A stretch of DNA of 64,000 bases from Streptomyces catenulae (GCF_000718015.1 NZ_JODY01000002.1:124001-188000); one strand, 5' to 3'. Shown: positions 18,442-27,714, counted from the first letter of the stretch. Notes: a model not told the origin generated them from the letters alone. A program made the numbers and translations.

Positions 18442-19527
18442 ATGTCCGGTCGTCGCACATCACGCCTGCTGGGAGCCGGTCTGGCACTGGCCGTCGCCGC
18501 CCCGCTGCTGGTCGCCGCCGCACCCGCCACGCCTTCCGCCGCCACCGGCCCCGCCGCGCCGCGGGCCACCGCCGACTGCGGGGTGAAGTCCAAGCCCGCC
18601 GGGAAGGTCGTCCAGGGCTACTGGGAGAACTGGGACGGCGCGGCCAACGGCGTGCACCCGCCGCTCGGCTGGATCCCGATCACCGACTCCCGGATCGCCG
18701 CCCACGGCTACAACGTCCTCAACGCCGCCTTCCCCGTGGTCCTCTCGGACGGCACCGCGCAGTGGGAGGACGGGATGGACGCGACGGTGAAGGTGCCGAC
18801 GCCGGAGGAGATGTGCCAGGCGAAGGCCGACGGCATGACGGTGCTGATGTCGATCGGCGGGGCGACCGCGGGCATCGACCTCAGCTCGCAGGCGGTCGCC
18901 GACAAGTTCGTCGACACCGTCGTCCCGATCCTGCAGAAGTACCACTTCGACGGCATCGACATCGACATCGAGACGGGGCTGTCGGGCAGCGGCGACATCA
19001 ACACGCTCTCGCCCTCGCAGGCCAACCTGATCCGTATCATCGACGGCATCCTCGCCAAGATGCCCGACGGCTTCGGCCTGACCATGGCCCCCGAGACCGC
19101 CTACGTCACCGGCGGCAGCGTCACCTACGGCTCGATCTGGGGCGCGTATCTGCCGATCGTGAAGAAGTACGTGGACAACGGTCGGCTGTGGTGGCTGAAC
19201 ATGCAGTACTACAACGGCAGCATGTACGGCTGCTCCGGCGACTCGTACGAGGCGGGCACCGTCGAGGGGTTCACCGCGCAGACCGACTGCCTGGACAAGG
19301 GCCTGGTGGTGCAGGGCACGACGATCAAGGTGCCGTACGACAAGCAGGTCCCGGGGCTGCCGGCCCAACCGGGCGCCGGTGGTGGATACATGGCGCCCGG
19401 TCAGGTGTCCCAGGCCTGGCAGCACTACAACAACGGCCTCAAGGGGCTGATGACCTGGTCGGTCAACTGGGACGGCTCCAAGGGCTGGACCTTCGGCGAC
19501 AACGCCAAGTCACTCCAGGGGCGCTGA
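18442..19527 (+). CDS. secreted GH18 chitinase
   Basis: 361 residues. The signal peptide (Arg-rich n-region, hydrophobic core 9-27, AxA-type cleavage near 30-45) is followed by one GH18 barrel without a carbohydrate-binding module. The catalytic DxxDxDxE motif is DGIDIDIE at 170-177, with Glu177 the acid/base. VLMSIGG (134-140) and MQYYNGSMYG are further GH18 strands. It hydrolyses chitin outside the cell. Two chitin boxes in its promoter predict induction by chitin and repression by glucose or via DasR. It is convergent with the DUF4232 gene. Confidence 0.95.
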   Translation: MSGRRTSRLLGAGLALAVAAPLLVAAAPATPSAATGPAAPRATADCGVKSKPAGKVVQGYWENWDGAANGVHPPLGWIPITDSRIAAHGYNVLNAAFPVVLSDGTAQWEDGMDATVKVPTPEEMCQAKADGMTVLMSIGGATAGIDLSSQAVADKFVDTVVPILQKYHFDGIDIDIETGLSGSGDINTLSPSQANLIRIIDGILAKMPDGFGLTMAPETAYVTGGSVTYGSIWGAYLPIVKKYVDNGRLWWLNMQYYNGSMYGCSGDSYEAGTVEGFTAQTDCLDKGLVVQGTTIKVPYDKQVPGLPAQPGAGGGYMAPGQVSQAWQHYNNGLKGLMTWSVNWDGSKGWTFGDNAKSLQGR

Positions 19528-19553
19528 GCCGGGTCCGGCCGACGGGGCGTCGT

Positions 19554-20081
19554 TCAGGGGGTCGGCTTCTTGGCCGCCCAGGCGGTCACGTTGAGCTTGT
19601 GGTTGTCGACGGTGTCGTCGAGGGATATCACGCTGTGGGAGTTGCTGCCGGTCGGGGAGACCTGAAGGTACTTGGCCTTCGCGGCGTTCGCACCGCTGTG
19701 GGTCCACTCGATGTTGGCGTAGGCGGCCTTGCCCGGCTTGAGGGTGACCTTGTGAACACCCGGGTTCTTGGCGTAGTAGGTGTTGCCGTGGTGCACGACG
19801 GTGTTGATCGCCGTGTGACCCTTGCCCTCCAGGGCGAGGCCCGGGTAGCCCTGGAAGGTGCAGGTGGTCTTCCCGGTGTTCTTGGCGACCAGGTAGAAGC
19901 CCGAGTGCATCATCCCGGCGGAACCGTCGGGCAGGGGCGCCTGGGAGACCTTGAGGGTGCCCGGGGCGCAGGCGGCGGTGGCGGTCGCGCCGGTCGGGGC
20001 TGCCGAGGCGACACCCGCACCCGTGACGGCGGCCACGGCGACGGCGGCCGAGGCGAAGGCCGCGATACGCAGACCACGCAT
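19554..20081 (-). CDS. secreted DUF4232 domain protein
   Basis: 175 residues: a signal peptide (MRGLRIAAFASAAVAVAAVTGAGVASA) and a DUF4232 domain with Cys at the start of the mature part (TAACAPGTLKVSQAPLPDGSAGMMHSGFYLVAKNTGKTTCTFQGYPGLAL). The family is secreted and common in Streptomyces, with no known function; the fold is probably a beta-sandwich with a disulfide. The third of three clustered ATGs (20081) is preferred because AGGAG lies nine bases before it; 20087 and 20090 are alternatives. It sits tail to tail with the chitinase. Confidence 0.85.
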   Translation of the reverse strand: MRGLRIAAFASAAVAVAAVTGAGVASAAPTGATATAACAPGTLKVSQAPLPDGSAGMMHSGFYLVAKNTGKTTCTFQGYPGLALEGKGHTAINTVVHHGNTYYAKNPGVHKVTLKPGKAAYANIEWTHSGANAAKAKYLQVSPTGSNSHSVISLDDTVDNHKLNVTAWAAKKPTP

Positions 20082-20261
20082 GTACATCATCTCCTGTTGT
20101 TTCGTGGGTTGTTCCAGGGAGGCGGGCGGGGCGGGTGGTGACATCCGGTGAACCGGCGCCCCGCGCGTCTGCCCTGCAGCGTGAGTCTGCTGGTGCTTTC
20201 TAAAGATCGGCTAACACTCCGCTAACGCCGCCGCGTTAACAATCCACGAATCCCAACGCGA

Positions 20262-20298
20262 AGGGCCCGCCCGTGTCTTGCTGCCACGGGCGGGCCCT
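20262..20298 (-). terminator. terminator of the DD-carboxypeptidase gene
   Basis: AGGGCCCGCCCGTG (20262-20275) and CACGGGCGGGCCCT (20285-20298) form a perfect 14-bp stem with a 9-base loop, 36 bases past the carboxypeptidase stop. The region 20200-20245 on the other side is AT-richer with GTTAGC direct repeats (minus strand) and probably holds the DUF4232 promoter. Confidence 0.75.
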
Positions 20299-20333
20299 CG
20301 CTCCGTCCGGTCACCCGCCCCGGACGGCATCCG

Positions 20334-21224
20334 TTACTTCTTGAAGCCGTAGTCCATCAGCTTCTTGGCGTCCGCCGTGCGGTTGGCGACCGACGAGGAC
20401 GTCAGGACGGTGCCGACGACGGTCTTGCCCCCACGGGTGGCGGCGAAGACGAGGCAGTACTTGGCCTGCGGACCCGAGCCGGTCTTGACACCGATGGCGC
20501 CCGAGTAGCTGCTCAGCAGGTTGTTGGTGTTCTGCCACGACATGTAGCGGTAGCCACCACTCTTGGTGGTGGTCTTCTGCTTCGTCGCCTTGGTCTTCAC
20601 GACCGTACGGAACGTGGAGTACTTCAGCGCACTACCGGCCAGCTTCGACAGGTCGCGGGGCGTCGAGTAGTTGGCGCCGTTGCTTATGCCGTCGAACGAG
20701 TCGAAGTGCGTGTTCTTCATGCCCAGGCTCTTGGCCGTGGCGTTCATCTTGCCGATGAACGACTTCACCCGGGCCGCCCGGGTGGAGCCGCTGCCGAACT
20801 TGTCGGCGAGGGCGTACGCCGCGTCACAGCCGGACGGCAGCAGCAGGCCGTACAGCAGTTGGCGGACGGTGACCTTGTCGCCGACGATCAGACGGGCCGA
20901 GGAGGCGCTGTTGCGGACGATGTAGTCGCTGTACGCCTTCTGGATCGTGACCTTGGAGTTGAGGTTCAGGCCCTTCTGGGCCAGCACCACCCGGGCAGTC
21001 ATGATCTTGGTGGTGGAACCGGTGGAGCGGCGGGTGTCGGCGGCCTTGGTGTAGAGCGCCTTGCCCGTCGCGTAGTTCATCACGAAGCCGCCCTTGGCGA
21101 CGATCGACGGCGCCTTGGGGGCGGCCGCCTGTGCCGGTGCCGCGAACACACCGGCGGACAGGACGGCACCGGCGGTCACGACTGCCGCGCCGGACCGCCG
21201 TATACCTTTGATACCAATTTTCAA
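20334..21224 (-). CDS. D-alanyl-D-alanine carboxypeptidase (S11 family)
   Basis: 296 residues from TTG 21224. The signal peptide (KIGIKGIRRSGAAVVTAGAVLSAGVFAAPAQAAA) leads into a penicillin-binding-protein fold. The SxxK motif is STTK (70-73) and the KTG motif lies in GVKTGSG near 250. The second motif, usually SGN, reads SGC in LLPSGCDAAYALAD. It trims the terminal D-Ala from peptidoglycan stem peptides outside the membrane. The TTG is chosen because TTGGAG precedes it by nine bases and it gives a proper signal peptide; the frame also runs up to an ATG at 21323. The upstream 180 bases are noticeably AT-richer than the rest. Confidence 0.88.
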   Translation of the reverse strand: MKIGIKGIRRSGAAVVTAGAVLSAGVFAAPAQAAAPKAPSIVAKGGFVMNYATGKALYTKAADTRRSTGSTTKIMTARVVLAQKGLNLNSKVTIQKAYSDYIVRNSASSARLIVGDKVTVRQLLYGLLLPSGCDAAYALADKFGSGSTRAARVKSFIGKMNATAKSLGMKNTHFDSFDGISNGANYSTPRDLSKLAGSALKYSTFRTVVKTKATKQKTTTKSGGYRYMSWQNTNNLLSSYSGAIGVKTGSGPQAKYCLVFAATRGGKTVVGTVLTSSSVANRTADAKKLMDYGFKK

Positions 21225-21408
21225 GGTTTTGTACTCCAAATACCCTTGCAGTGCGGCCACATGGGAGGACCGCTCACTCACAGGACATGCGACGCGACTG
21301 TATGGATGCATGTCCTGACGCATTTTTTACCACCCGTGAATTTCCGGAGCATCACGGAAGAGAAACAGAATTCTCCGGCGGGACACCGAAAGAGGACGCC
21401 GAAGTCCG

Positions 21409-22512
21409 TTATGCGGGAAAAGTAACCACCGGCTTGACCACCGCACCGTGGTGGGCCGCGTCGATCGCCTCGTTGATCTTCTCGACCGGGAAGGTGGTGA
21501 TCAGCCGATCGAACGGAAATCGTCCTTCGCGGTGGAGCGCGATCAGCCGCGGAATGAATTCGTGCGCATCCGCATCGCCCTCGATCACACCGACCAGGGA
21601 CCGCCCGAACAGCAGGTGGCCCTGGTCGATGGTGAGTTCGTTGTCGACCCCCTGGAAGCCGACGGTGGCGCAGACGCCCGGCGAGGCCAGGCACTCCAGG
21701 GCCTGGCGCAGCGTGCCGGGCAGCCCGATGCACTCGACGGAGTGGTTCGCCCCGCCGTCGGTGAGCCGCACGATCTCCGCGGCGGCGTCGGTCGCCGCGG
21801 GGTCGAGGGCGTGGGTGGCGCCCAGCTCCAGGGCGAGGGCGCGGCGTTCGGCGCGGGGTTCGACGGCGACGATCGTGGCGCATCCGGCGACCTTCGCCGC
21901 CATCACCGCGCAGAGGCCGACGGAACCGGCGCCGAACACCGCGAGGGAGCTGCCGGGCGCCGGATCGAGACTGTTCAGGACCGCGCCCGCGCCGGTCTGC
22001 ACCCCGCAGCCGAGCGGCGCCAGCACCTCCATCGGGAGGTCGTCGTCGACGCGGACGAGGTTGCGCGGCGAGGTGACGATCTGACCGGAGAAGGACGACT
22101 GCCCGAAGAAGTGACCCTGGAGCGGGGCGCCCTGGGAGCTGTAGGCGGTGGTGCCGTCGCCGCGGGCGCCGCTGAAGTTCAGCGCCATCAGCTTGCGGCA
22201 GTGGACGTAGAGCCCGGCGTCGCAGCGGGCGCACTCGCCGCAGTAGGCGTAGCTGAGGACGACGCGGTCGCCGACCGCCACGCCCGTGACGTCCGCGCCG
22301 ACCTCCTCGACCACGCCCGCGCCCTCGTGCCCGAGGACGAACGGCAGCTGGCCCTCCTCGGCGGTGGCCATCACGCCCACATCGGTGTGACAGACGCCGG
22401 AGGCGGCGATCCGCACCCGCACCTCGTCCGCCCGGGGCGGCGCCACGTCGATGGTCTCGACGGAGAGCGGCGCACCGGTGGCGCGCAGGACGGCAGCGAT
22501 GGACTGGGGCAT
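21409..22512 (-). CDS. zinc-dependent NAD-linked alcohol dehydrogenase (aryl/benzyl alcohol type)
   Basis: 367 residues of the medium-chain dehydrogenase family. Catalytic zinc ligands are in GVCHTD (Cys about 38) and LGHEGAGVVEEVG (His about 60). The structural zinc loop CGECARCDAGLYVHC (about 90-104) is intact. The nucleotide fold has GAGSVGLCAV. The IVAVEPRAERR segment after the fold favours NAD. The arrangement resembles aryl-alcohol dehydrogenases (AreB/XylB-like). The ATG at 22512 is preceded by AGAGGAG. It is alone on its strand. Confidence 0.88.
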   Translation of the reverse strand: MPQSIAAVLRATGAPLSVETIDVAPPRADEVRVRIAASGVCHTDVGVMATAEEGQLPFVLGHEGAGVVEEVGADVTGVAVGDRVVLSYAYCGECARCDAGLYVHCRKLMALNFSGARGDGTTAYSSQGAPLQGHFFGQSSFSGQIVTSPRNLVRVDDDLPMEVLAPLGCGVQTGAGAVLNSLDPAPGSSLAVFGAGSVGLCAVMAAKVAGCATIVAVEPRAERRALALELGATHALDPAATDAAAEIVRLTDGGANHSVECIGLPGTLRQALECLASPGVCATVGFQGVDNELTIDQGHLLFGRSLVGVIEGDADAHEFIPRLIALHREGRFPFDRLITTFPVEKINEAIDAAHHGAVVKPVVTFPA

Positions 22513-22895
22513 CGAAGGCTCCTCTGATCGGGCAGGCGGGGGCGGCCGGGACCGCGCGCACGGGGTGCGGGGCGGAGGTCGCCGCCCGGGACCGCGGGGA
22601 GGGGGTGGTGCGCGGACGCGCACCCGCACGCGGGGGCGGCGTGGACACCGTGCGCCCACCGGCCGTGACCATGAGTAACACACCAACTTCGGGCGGTCCA
22701 GGCGGTGTTCGGCCGATGGTCCGCCGCCGGGGCCGATTCCGTACGGCGGCGGCGCTCCGCACGGCGCGGGCGGCCGGTCCGTGCGCCCCCGGCCCGCCCC
22801 GCACTCCCCCGCCCACCGGCTCTGTGCGGCGGAGGGGCCACATGCCATGCTGAGGCATCCGCAGGTCAGGGCAGAGGTGGGGAGAGTTCATCAGC
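22513..22895. other. divergent intergenic region, no gene seen
   Basis: 383 bases between the divergent alcohol dehydrogenase and the second FUSC gene. It is mostly GC-rich with no credible small coding frame. The stretch ACCATGAGTAACACACCAAC around 22668-22687 is the least GC-rich part and may contain promoter elements for one or both genes. I recognise no operator. Confidence 0.4.
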
Positions 22896-25169
22896 GTGAG
22901 CGCAGGTATACGGCGGGGCGCGACCGGCGTCTGGGACCGATTCGCGGCATCCGATCCCGGGTTGCTGCGGCTGATGGCGGGGCTGCGTACGGTCGCGGCC
23001 ATCGCGCTGACCCTGGCGGTGCTGACGGTGCTCGGCACCGACATGACACACACCGTCGCGGGGGCGATGACCGCGATGGTCGCCACCTTCGCCATCAAGG
23101 AGAAGCAGGTCCGCGGCCAGGCGGTGACGCTGGCGCTGGGGCTGCCCGTGGCGCTGGCGGCGGTGGCGCTGAGCGCGCTGCTCAACTCCCGCATCGTCGC
23201 GGGTGACGCCTTCTTCATCCTGCTGATCTTCGCCGCGGTCTACTGCCGCCGCTTCGGCGACCGCGGCACCGCGCTGGGGCTCATCGGCTTCCAGATCTAC
23301 TTCGTCTCGCTCTTCGTCGGCTCGTCCGTGGACGGGCTGCCGATGCTCTGTCTGACGCTGGTCCTCGCCTTCGTGTGCAGCGCCGTCGTGCGGTTCGCCC
23401 TCGTACCGGAGACGCCGCAGCGGATCCTGCGGCGGCTGCGGGACGCGTTCCGGGCCCGGTTGGCGCAGCTGGTGGCGAGTCAGCTGGAGCTGCTGGACGC
23501 CGGTCCCGAGGAGCTGGACGGGGTCGTCGCCGATCTGCGTGAGCGCACCGCCCGGCTGCACGAGGCCGCCCTGATGATCCAGGACCGGCTGGAGGAGGGC
23601 ACCCGGGACACCGCGACCGCGGCGCTGCTGGAGCGGCGCATCGCGGACGCCGAGATCGCCACCGAGCGGCTGGGGGTGCTGCTGCTCAACGCGCGCAGCG
23701 CGGAGCGTGCCAACACGCTGACGCTGCATCTGCCGGATGCGACGGTGGCGACGTCGGGCCCAAACCTCATCGCCGCGGACGACAAGGTCACCGCCACCCT
23801 CCGCCGCGATCTGCACGCCCTGCACCACCTCGTCTCCCACCCGGCCACCGCCGACCGGGGCACCGCCGTCGCCCATGTCCGCAACCGGCTGCTGGGCTAC
23901 CGCGACGAGGAGAAGCTGCCGCGCGCCTCCACCGCGGTCCAGGACGTCTTCCGCGGTCTCGGTGAGGTCGCCCGCGCGGTGCTGGGTCTGCGGCTGGCGC
24001 TCGACGGGCCGCAGGACGAGTCGAACGACTCCCCCGCGACGACCCGCTCCCGTGAGGAGTTCGACGCGGAGGACGTGGCGCTCGCCGGTGGTGAGGAGGA
24101 GCCGGAGGAGGACCGTAAGGGTCTTCAGCGGCCCACCACCCGCGCCGCGTGCCAGGTGGCGGTCGGCTCGGTGCTGGCGATGGTCGGCGGTGAGTTCCTC
24201 TCCTCGCAGCGCTGGTACTGGGCGGTCCTCACCTGCTGGGTGGTCTTCCTCAACACCGCCTCCACCGGCGAGATCCTGGTGAAGGGCTACCGCCGGGTGG
24301 TCGGCACGGTCCTCGGGGTGATCGCCGGTGTGGCGCTGGCCGGTCTGGTCGGCGGCCACACCTGGATCGCGTTCGCGCTGGTCCTGCTCTTCATCTTCGC
24401 GATGTTCTTCACCGCTCCGCTGTCGTACGCGCTGATGTCGTTCTTCGTCACGGCGATGCTGGGGATGCTCTACACCCTGCTGCACACCTACAGCCTCGAT
24501 GTGCTGGTGCTGCGGATCGAGGAGACGGCGCTGGGGGCGGTCTGCGGGATCATCGCCGCGATGGTGGTGCTGCCGGTGCACACCGACAGCCGTACCGACG
24601 AGCTGCTGGGCACCGTCCTGGACCGGCTCGGCGACGTGGTCTCCGCGGCGGTGGAGCAGCTCTGCGGCGGCCCCGCCTCGGACCTGCTGGGCCGGGCGCG
24701 GGACCTGGACACCGCGCTGGACGATCTGCGGGCGTCCACCAAGCCGCTGACGCATCCGATCACCCCGCTGCGCGGGCGGCGCCGTACTGCGCGCTATCTG
24801 GTGGCGCTGCTGGAGACCTCCGCGTTCCACGCCCGGTCGCTGGCGGCCACCGCGGAGTTGGTGCCGGACAGCCGGAACGTCGCCGCCGACCCGCGGCTGG
24901 GGCGCGCCGGACAGCGGATCGCCCGGAACATCGAGGTGGTCGCCGCCCATGTCCGTGACGAGCCGACCGGTGCGAAGGTCGGCGCCGGGGCCAGCATCGC
25001 CGCGATCCTGAAGGAGGAGGGAAGCCGCACCCCGCCGACCGGTTCGGTCGCCTCCCGCGTGCTGCGCCACCTCCAGCGCGTCGACGAGGGTGTGGTCGGT
25101 CTCGCCCGTCCCCTGGGCGTGCCGGTGGACGACGGGACGGAGCAGCAGGCGGTCGGCCTGCGGGAGTGA
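22896..25169 (+). CDS. FUSC family membrane protein (second, long copy)
   Basis: 757 residues. An N-terminal bundle of about six transmembrane helices (residues 30-170) is followed by a long cytoplasmic helical segment (about 180-400), a second bundle (about 415-560) and a C-terminal soluble domain. The block WYWAVLTCWVVFLNTASTGEILVKGYRRVVGT matches that of the first FUSC copy almost word for word. Such proteins export aromatic acids or other amphipathic compounds. The GTG start has GGGGAGAG upstream. A bidirectional terminator follows. Confidence 0.82.
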   Translation: MSAGIRRGATGVWDRFAASDPGLLRLMAGLRTVAAIALTLAVLTVLGTDMTHTVAGAMTAMVATFAIKEKQVRGQAVTLALGLPVALAAVALSALLNSRIVAGDAFFILLIFAAVYCRRFGDRGTALGLIGFQIYFVSLFVGSSVDGLPMLCLTLVLAFVCSAVVRFALVPETPQRILRRLRDAFRARLAQLVASQLELLDAGPEELDGVVADLRERTARLHEAALMIQDRLEEGTRDTATAALLERRIADAEIATERLGVLLLNARSAERANTLTLHLPDATVATSGPNLIAADDKVTATLRRDLHALHHLVSHPATADRGTAVAHVRNRLLGYRDEEKLPRASTAVQDVFRGLGEVARAVLGLRLALDGPQDESNDSPATTRSREEFDAEDVALAGGEEEPEEDRKGLQRPTTRAACQVAVGSVLAMVGGEFLSSQRWYWAVLTCWVVFLNTASTGEILVKGYRRVVGTVLGVIAGVALAGLVGGHTWIAFALVLLFIFAMFFTAPLSYALMSFFVTAMLGMLYTLLHTYSLDVLVLRIEETALGAVCGIIAAMVVLPVHTDSRTDELLGTVLDRLGDVVSAAVEQLCGGPASDLLGRARDLDTALDDLRASTKPLTHPITPLRGRRRTARYLVALLETSAFHARSLAATAELVPDSRNVAADPRLGRAGQRIARNIEVVAAHVRDEPTGAKVGAGASIAAILKEEGSRTPPTGSVASRVLRHLQRVDEGVVGLARPLGVPVDDGTEQQAVGLRE

Positions 25170-25187
25170 GCCGCGGAGAGAAAGAGG

Positions 25188-25220
25188 AAGCGGGGCGGGT
25201 CCGTCGGGCCCGCCCCGCTT
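25188..25220. terminator. bidirectional terminator
   Basis: AAGCGGGGCGGG (25188-25199) and CCCGCCCCGCTT (25209-25220) form a perfect 12-bp stem with a 9-base loop between the convergent FUSC and LysR-like genes. T residues follow downstream and A residues precede, so it can act in both directions. Confidence 0.75.
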
Positions 25221-25236
25221 GCCTTTCCGCGTACGG

Positions 25237-26031
25237 CTACGAGCGGCGGCGGGGCGCCCCGCGGCGGGTGCTCTTCGCGCCGCCGGAGCGGGCCGGACGG
25301 CCCTTGGCGGCGCCGCGGCCCCGGCCGGCGGTACCGGTCTTCTTCGCGGTGCCCTCCTGGCCCTTGCCGCCGTCCTTGCGGCGGCCGGTGGCCGGGCCGT
25401 CCTCGGTGGCGCGGGCGGTGGGGCGGCCGCGGGTGCTGTTGACGGTGCGGCCGCGGACGATGCCGATCATGTCCTCGACCAGGTCGGACGGCTCGTCCTT
25501 GGGCCAGGAGAGTCCGACGCGGGAGACCGGGGCGTCGGTCAGCGGCCGGTAGGTGAGGTCGCGGCGGTGGTGGAGGCGGGCCAGCGACTGCGGGACGGCG
25601 AGCAGCCCGATCCCGGCGGCGACCAGCTCGATCGCGTCCGCGGTGGTCGCCGGGCGGGTGAACGCCTCCTCGCCGGGGAGCGTCTCCCAGCCGAGGGTGT
25701 CGTCGAGGGGGTGCAGCACGGTCTCCTCGGCGAGATCGGCCGTGGTGACCTCGTCGGCGGCGGTGAGCAGATGGTCCTTGGGGACCACGACGACGGTCGT
25801 CTCGGTGTAGAGCGGGATGGCGTGCAGGTCGTCGCCGTCGACGGGCAGCCGGACGAAGCCCGCCTCCGCCTCACGGGCGCGCAGCGTCGCGTGCGCGTCG
25901 GCGGCGGGCACCGGTACGAGGGTGAGGGGGACGTCCGGCAGCCGTTCCTGCCAGATCCGCACCCATTTACCGGGGATCACGCCGGGGACGTACACGAGGC
26001 GGAACGACGGGGATACTTCCGAGCCTGTCAC
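25237..26031 (-). CDS. LysR substrate-binding domain protein without HTH, basic tail
   Basis: 264 residues. Residues about 8-195 form a LysR-type substrate-binding domain (FRLVYVPGVIPGKWVRIWQERLPDVPLTLVPV ... LVAAGIGLLAVPQSLARLHHR). There is no N-terminal helix-turn-helix. Residues about 200-264 are a Lys/Arg/Gly/Ala-rich tail (GRRKDGGKGQEGTAKKTGTAGRGRG), which could bind DNA or RNA non-specifically. It is divergent from a DUF5997 gene 59 bases away. Whether it regulates transcription is unknown. Confidence 0.8.
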   Translation of the reverse strand: MTGSEVSPSFRLVYVPGVIPGKWVRIWQERLPDVPLTLVPVPAADAHATLRAREAEAGFVRLPVDGDDLHAIPLYTETTVVVVPKDHLLTAADEVTTADLAEETVLHPLDDTLGWETLPGEEAFTRPATTADAIELVAAGIGLLAVPQSLARLHHRRDLTYRPLTDAPVSRVGLSWPKDEPSDLVEDMIGIVRGRTVNSTRGRPTARATEDGPATGRRKDGGKGQEGTAKKTGTAGRGRGAAKGRPARSGGAKSTRRGAPRRRS

Positions 26032-26090
26032 GCGGCAAGGGTATCCGGTCGTGGTCGGCGGCCGTCCCGGCGCTCGATACCCTTGACCTC

Positions 26091-26501
26091 ATGAAGTCCC
26101 AGCAGACCACCCAGACCATGAAGCCCGCGACGGCGGCCAAGAAGCTGGGCGTGTACCTCGAGGCCACGCCCGCCGCATTCCAGGAGGGCGTCGTCTCCCG
26201 CGCGGAGCTGAACGCGCTGCAGGCCGAGCCGCCGCAGTGGCTGGCGGACCTGCGCCGCAACGGCCCGCACCCGCGTCCGGTGGTGGCGGCCAAGCTCGGC
26301 GTCTCCATCGCGGGCCTGGCCCGGGGCGGCGTCACCGAGGCGCTGACCACCGAGCAGATCGACGCGCTGAAGCAGGAGCAGCCGGAGTGGCTGGTGCGGG
26401 AGCGCGCCACCCAGGCGGAGGTGCGCAAGGAGGCCGTGCGCATCAAGGAGAAGCAGGTGGCGGACCGTGCGAAGAAGGAAGCGAAGGACGCGCAGTCCTG
26501 A
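26091..26501 (+). CDS. DUF5997 family protein
   Basis: 136 residues, hydrophilic and mainly helical. KPATAAKKLGVYLEATPAAFQEGVVSRAELNALQAEPPQWLADLRRNGPHPRPVVAAKLGVSIAGLARGGVTEALT carries two similar helical units that resemble small HTH-like modules, followed by a charged coiled segment rich in K and E. Function unknown. It sits divergently with the LysR-type substrate-binding protein. The family name is from memory. Confidence 0.7.
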   Translation: MKSQQTTQTMKPATAAKKLGVYLEATPAAFQEGVVSRAELNALQAEPPQWLADLRRNGPHPRPVVAAKLGVSIAGLARGGVTEALTTEQIDALKQEQPEWLVRERATQAEVRKEAVRIKEKQVADRAKKEAKDAQS

Positions 26502-26549
26502 GCCCCGCCGCGTCGCCGGGCTCCCCGCCCGGCGACGCGACCGCTGCGC

Positions 26550-27710
26550 TCAGGCCGGTCGCTGCCAGCGGATGCGGGTGGCGCACACCGCGACCACCAG
26601 CGCCGAGGCGGCGACGGCCGACATCCCCCAGACCAGTCCGGCGGCGCCCGCCAGGAAGCCGATGAGCGGCGGTCCGGCCAGCAGTCCGGTGGTGCCCATG
26701 GCGGCCACGAGGGTGAGGGCGTCCGAGCCCTGCCGGGCCGCGGCGACGTAGACGCACGGGGTGACCGCGGCGACGCCCAGGCCGACGCAGGCGAAGCCGA
26801 GCAGCGCCGGGAGGACGCCGCCGCTCAGCAGGGCGAGGGCGAGCCCGACGCCCGCGACGGTGGAGCCGACGCGGACGACCCGGCCGTCGCCGAAGCGGCT
26901 GCGCCAGCCGTCGGCGAAGAGCCGCGCCACCACCATCATTCCGGAGACGACGGCGATGCCCAGCGGGGCGATCTCCGCGGCGGCGTGCGTCACGTCCGTC
27001 ATGTAGAGCGCGGACCAGTCGTTCATGGCGCCCTCGGTGATGGTGCCGAAGACCATCGCGCAGCACATCCACAGCGTCATCGCGGTCGGCAGCCGCCGAC
27101 CGCCGCGTACCCGCTCCGCCTTCGGCTCCGCCGTGGGCGCCGCGTCCTCCCGCAGCAGCCGTGGCGCCGCGAACGCGACCAGGGCGAGCAGCAGGACGGC
27201 GGCGACGGTGAAGTGCGCGGCCACCGACGGGGTGAGCGCGTGGGTGGCGGAGGCCAGCAGCGCCGCGCAGAGGGAGCCGCCGCTGAAGACGGCGTGCAGC
27301 CGGGCCATGGCGGTGCGCTCGTGCGCGGCCTCCAGCGCCGCTCCCTGCGCGTTCATCGCGACGTTCAGACAGCCCACCAGGACGCCGTCCACACACATCA
27401 CCGCCAGGGCCGCCGGGTAGTTCGGCGCGGCGGCCAGGGCGAGCAGCGCCGCCGCCAGGCCGAGGGCGGCCAGCGGTGCCAGGCGGTGTGAGCCCAGCCG
27501 CCGCATCAAGACCGCGACCAGCGGGAACGACACCGCGGCGCCCACTCCGGCGGCCATCAGCAGCAGCCCGACCTCGGCGGCGTTCAGCCCGAGGTCGTGC
27601 TTGAGCTGCGGCAGCCGCGCGGTCCAGGTGGCGTATTGGAAGCCGAGGCAGCAGAAGAGCGCGGCGATGGCGCACAGGGCGCGGCGGAACGGGTCGTCGA
27701 GTCGGAACAC
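26550..27710 (-). CDS. MFS transporter, last gene of the PhyH operon
   Basis: 386 residues, twelve hydrophobic segments, starting GTG 27710 four bases after the acetyltransferase stop. MRRLGSHRLAPLAALGLAAALL resembles the motif A region after TM2. It resembles small MFS proteins of the YbjJ/FucP-like kind. Tight spacing puts it in one transcript with the PhyH, DUF6271-like, decarboxylase and acetyltransferase genes, so export of that pathway's product (or import of a precursor) is inferred. C-terminus is convergent with DUF5997. Confidence 0.82.
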   Translation of the reverse strand: MFRLDDPFRRALCAIAALFCCLGFQYATWTARLPQLKHDLGLNAAEVGLLLMAAGVGAAVSFPLVAVLMRRLGSHRLAPLAALGLAAALLALAAAPNYPAALAVMCVDGVLVGCLNVAMNAQGAALEAAHERTAMARLHAVFSGGSLCAALLASATHALTPSVAAHFTVAAVLLLALVAFAAPRLLREDAAPTAEPKAERVRGGRRLPTAMTLWMCCAMVFGTITEGAMNDWSALYMTDVTHAAAEIAPLGIAVVSGMMVVARLFADGWRSRFGDGRVVRVGSTVAGVGLALALLSGGVLPALLGFACVGLGVAAVTPCVYVAAARQGSDALTLVAAMGTTGLLAGPPLIGFLAGAAGLVWGMSAVAASALVVAVCATRIRWQRPA

Positions 27711-27714
27711 GCGA

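Noticed and set aside
21200..21420. AT-richer patch as a possible insertion site or transferred segment
   Set aside because: No terminal repeats, integrase or tRNA end nearby; it fits a normal promoter and leader of the carboxypeptidase gene.
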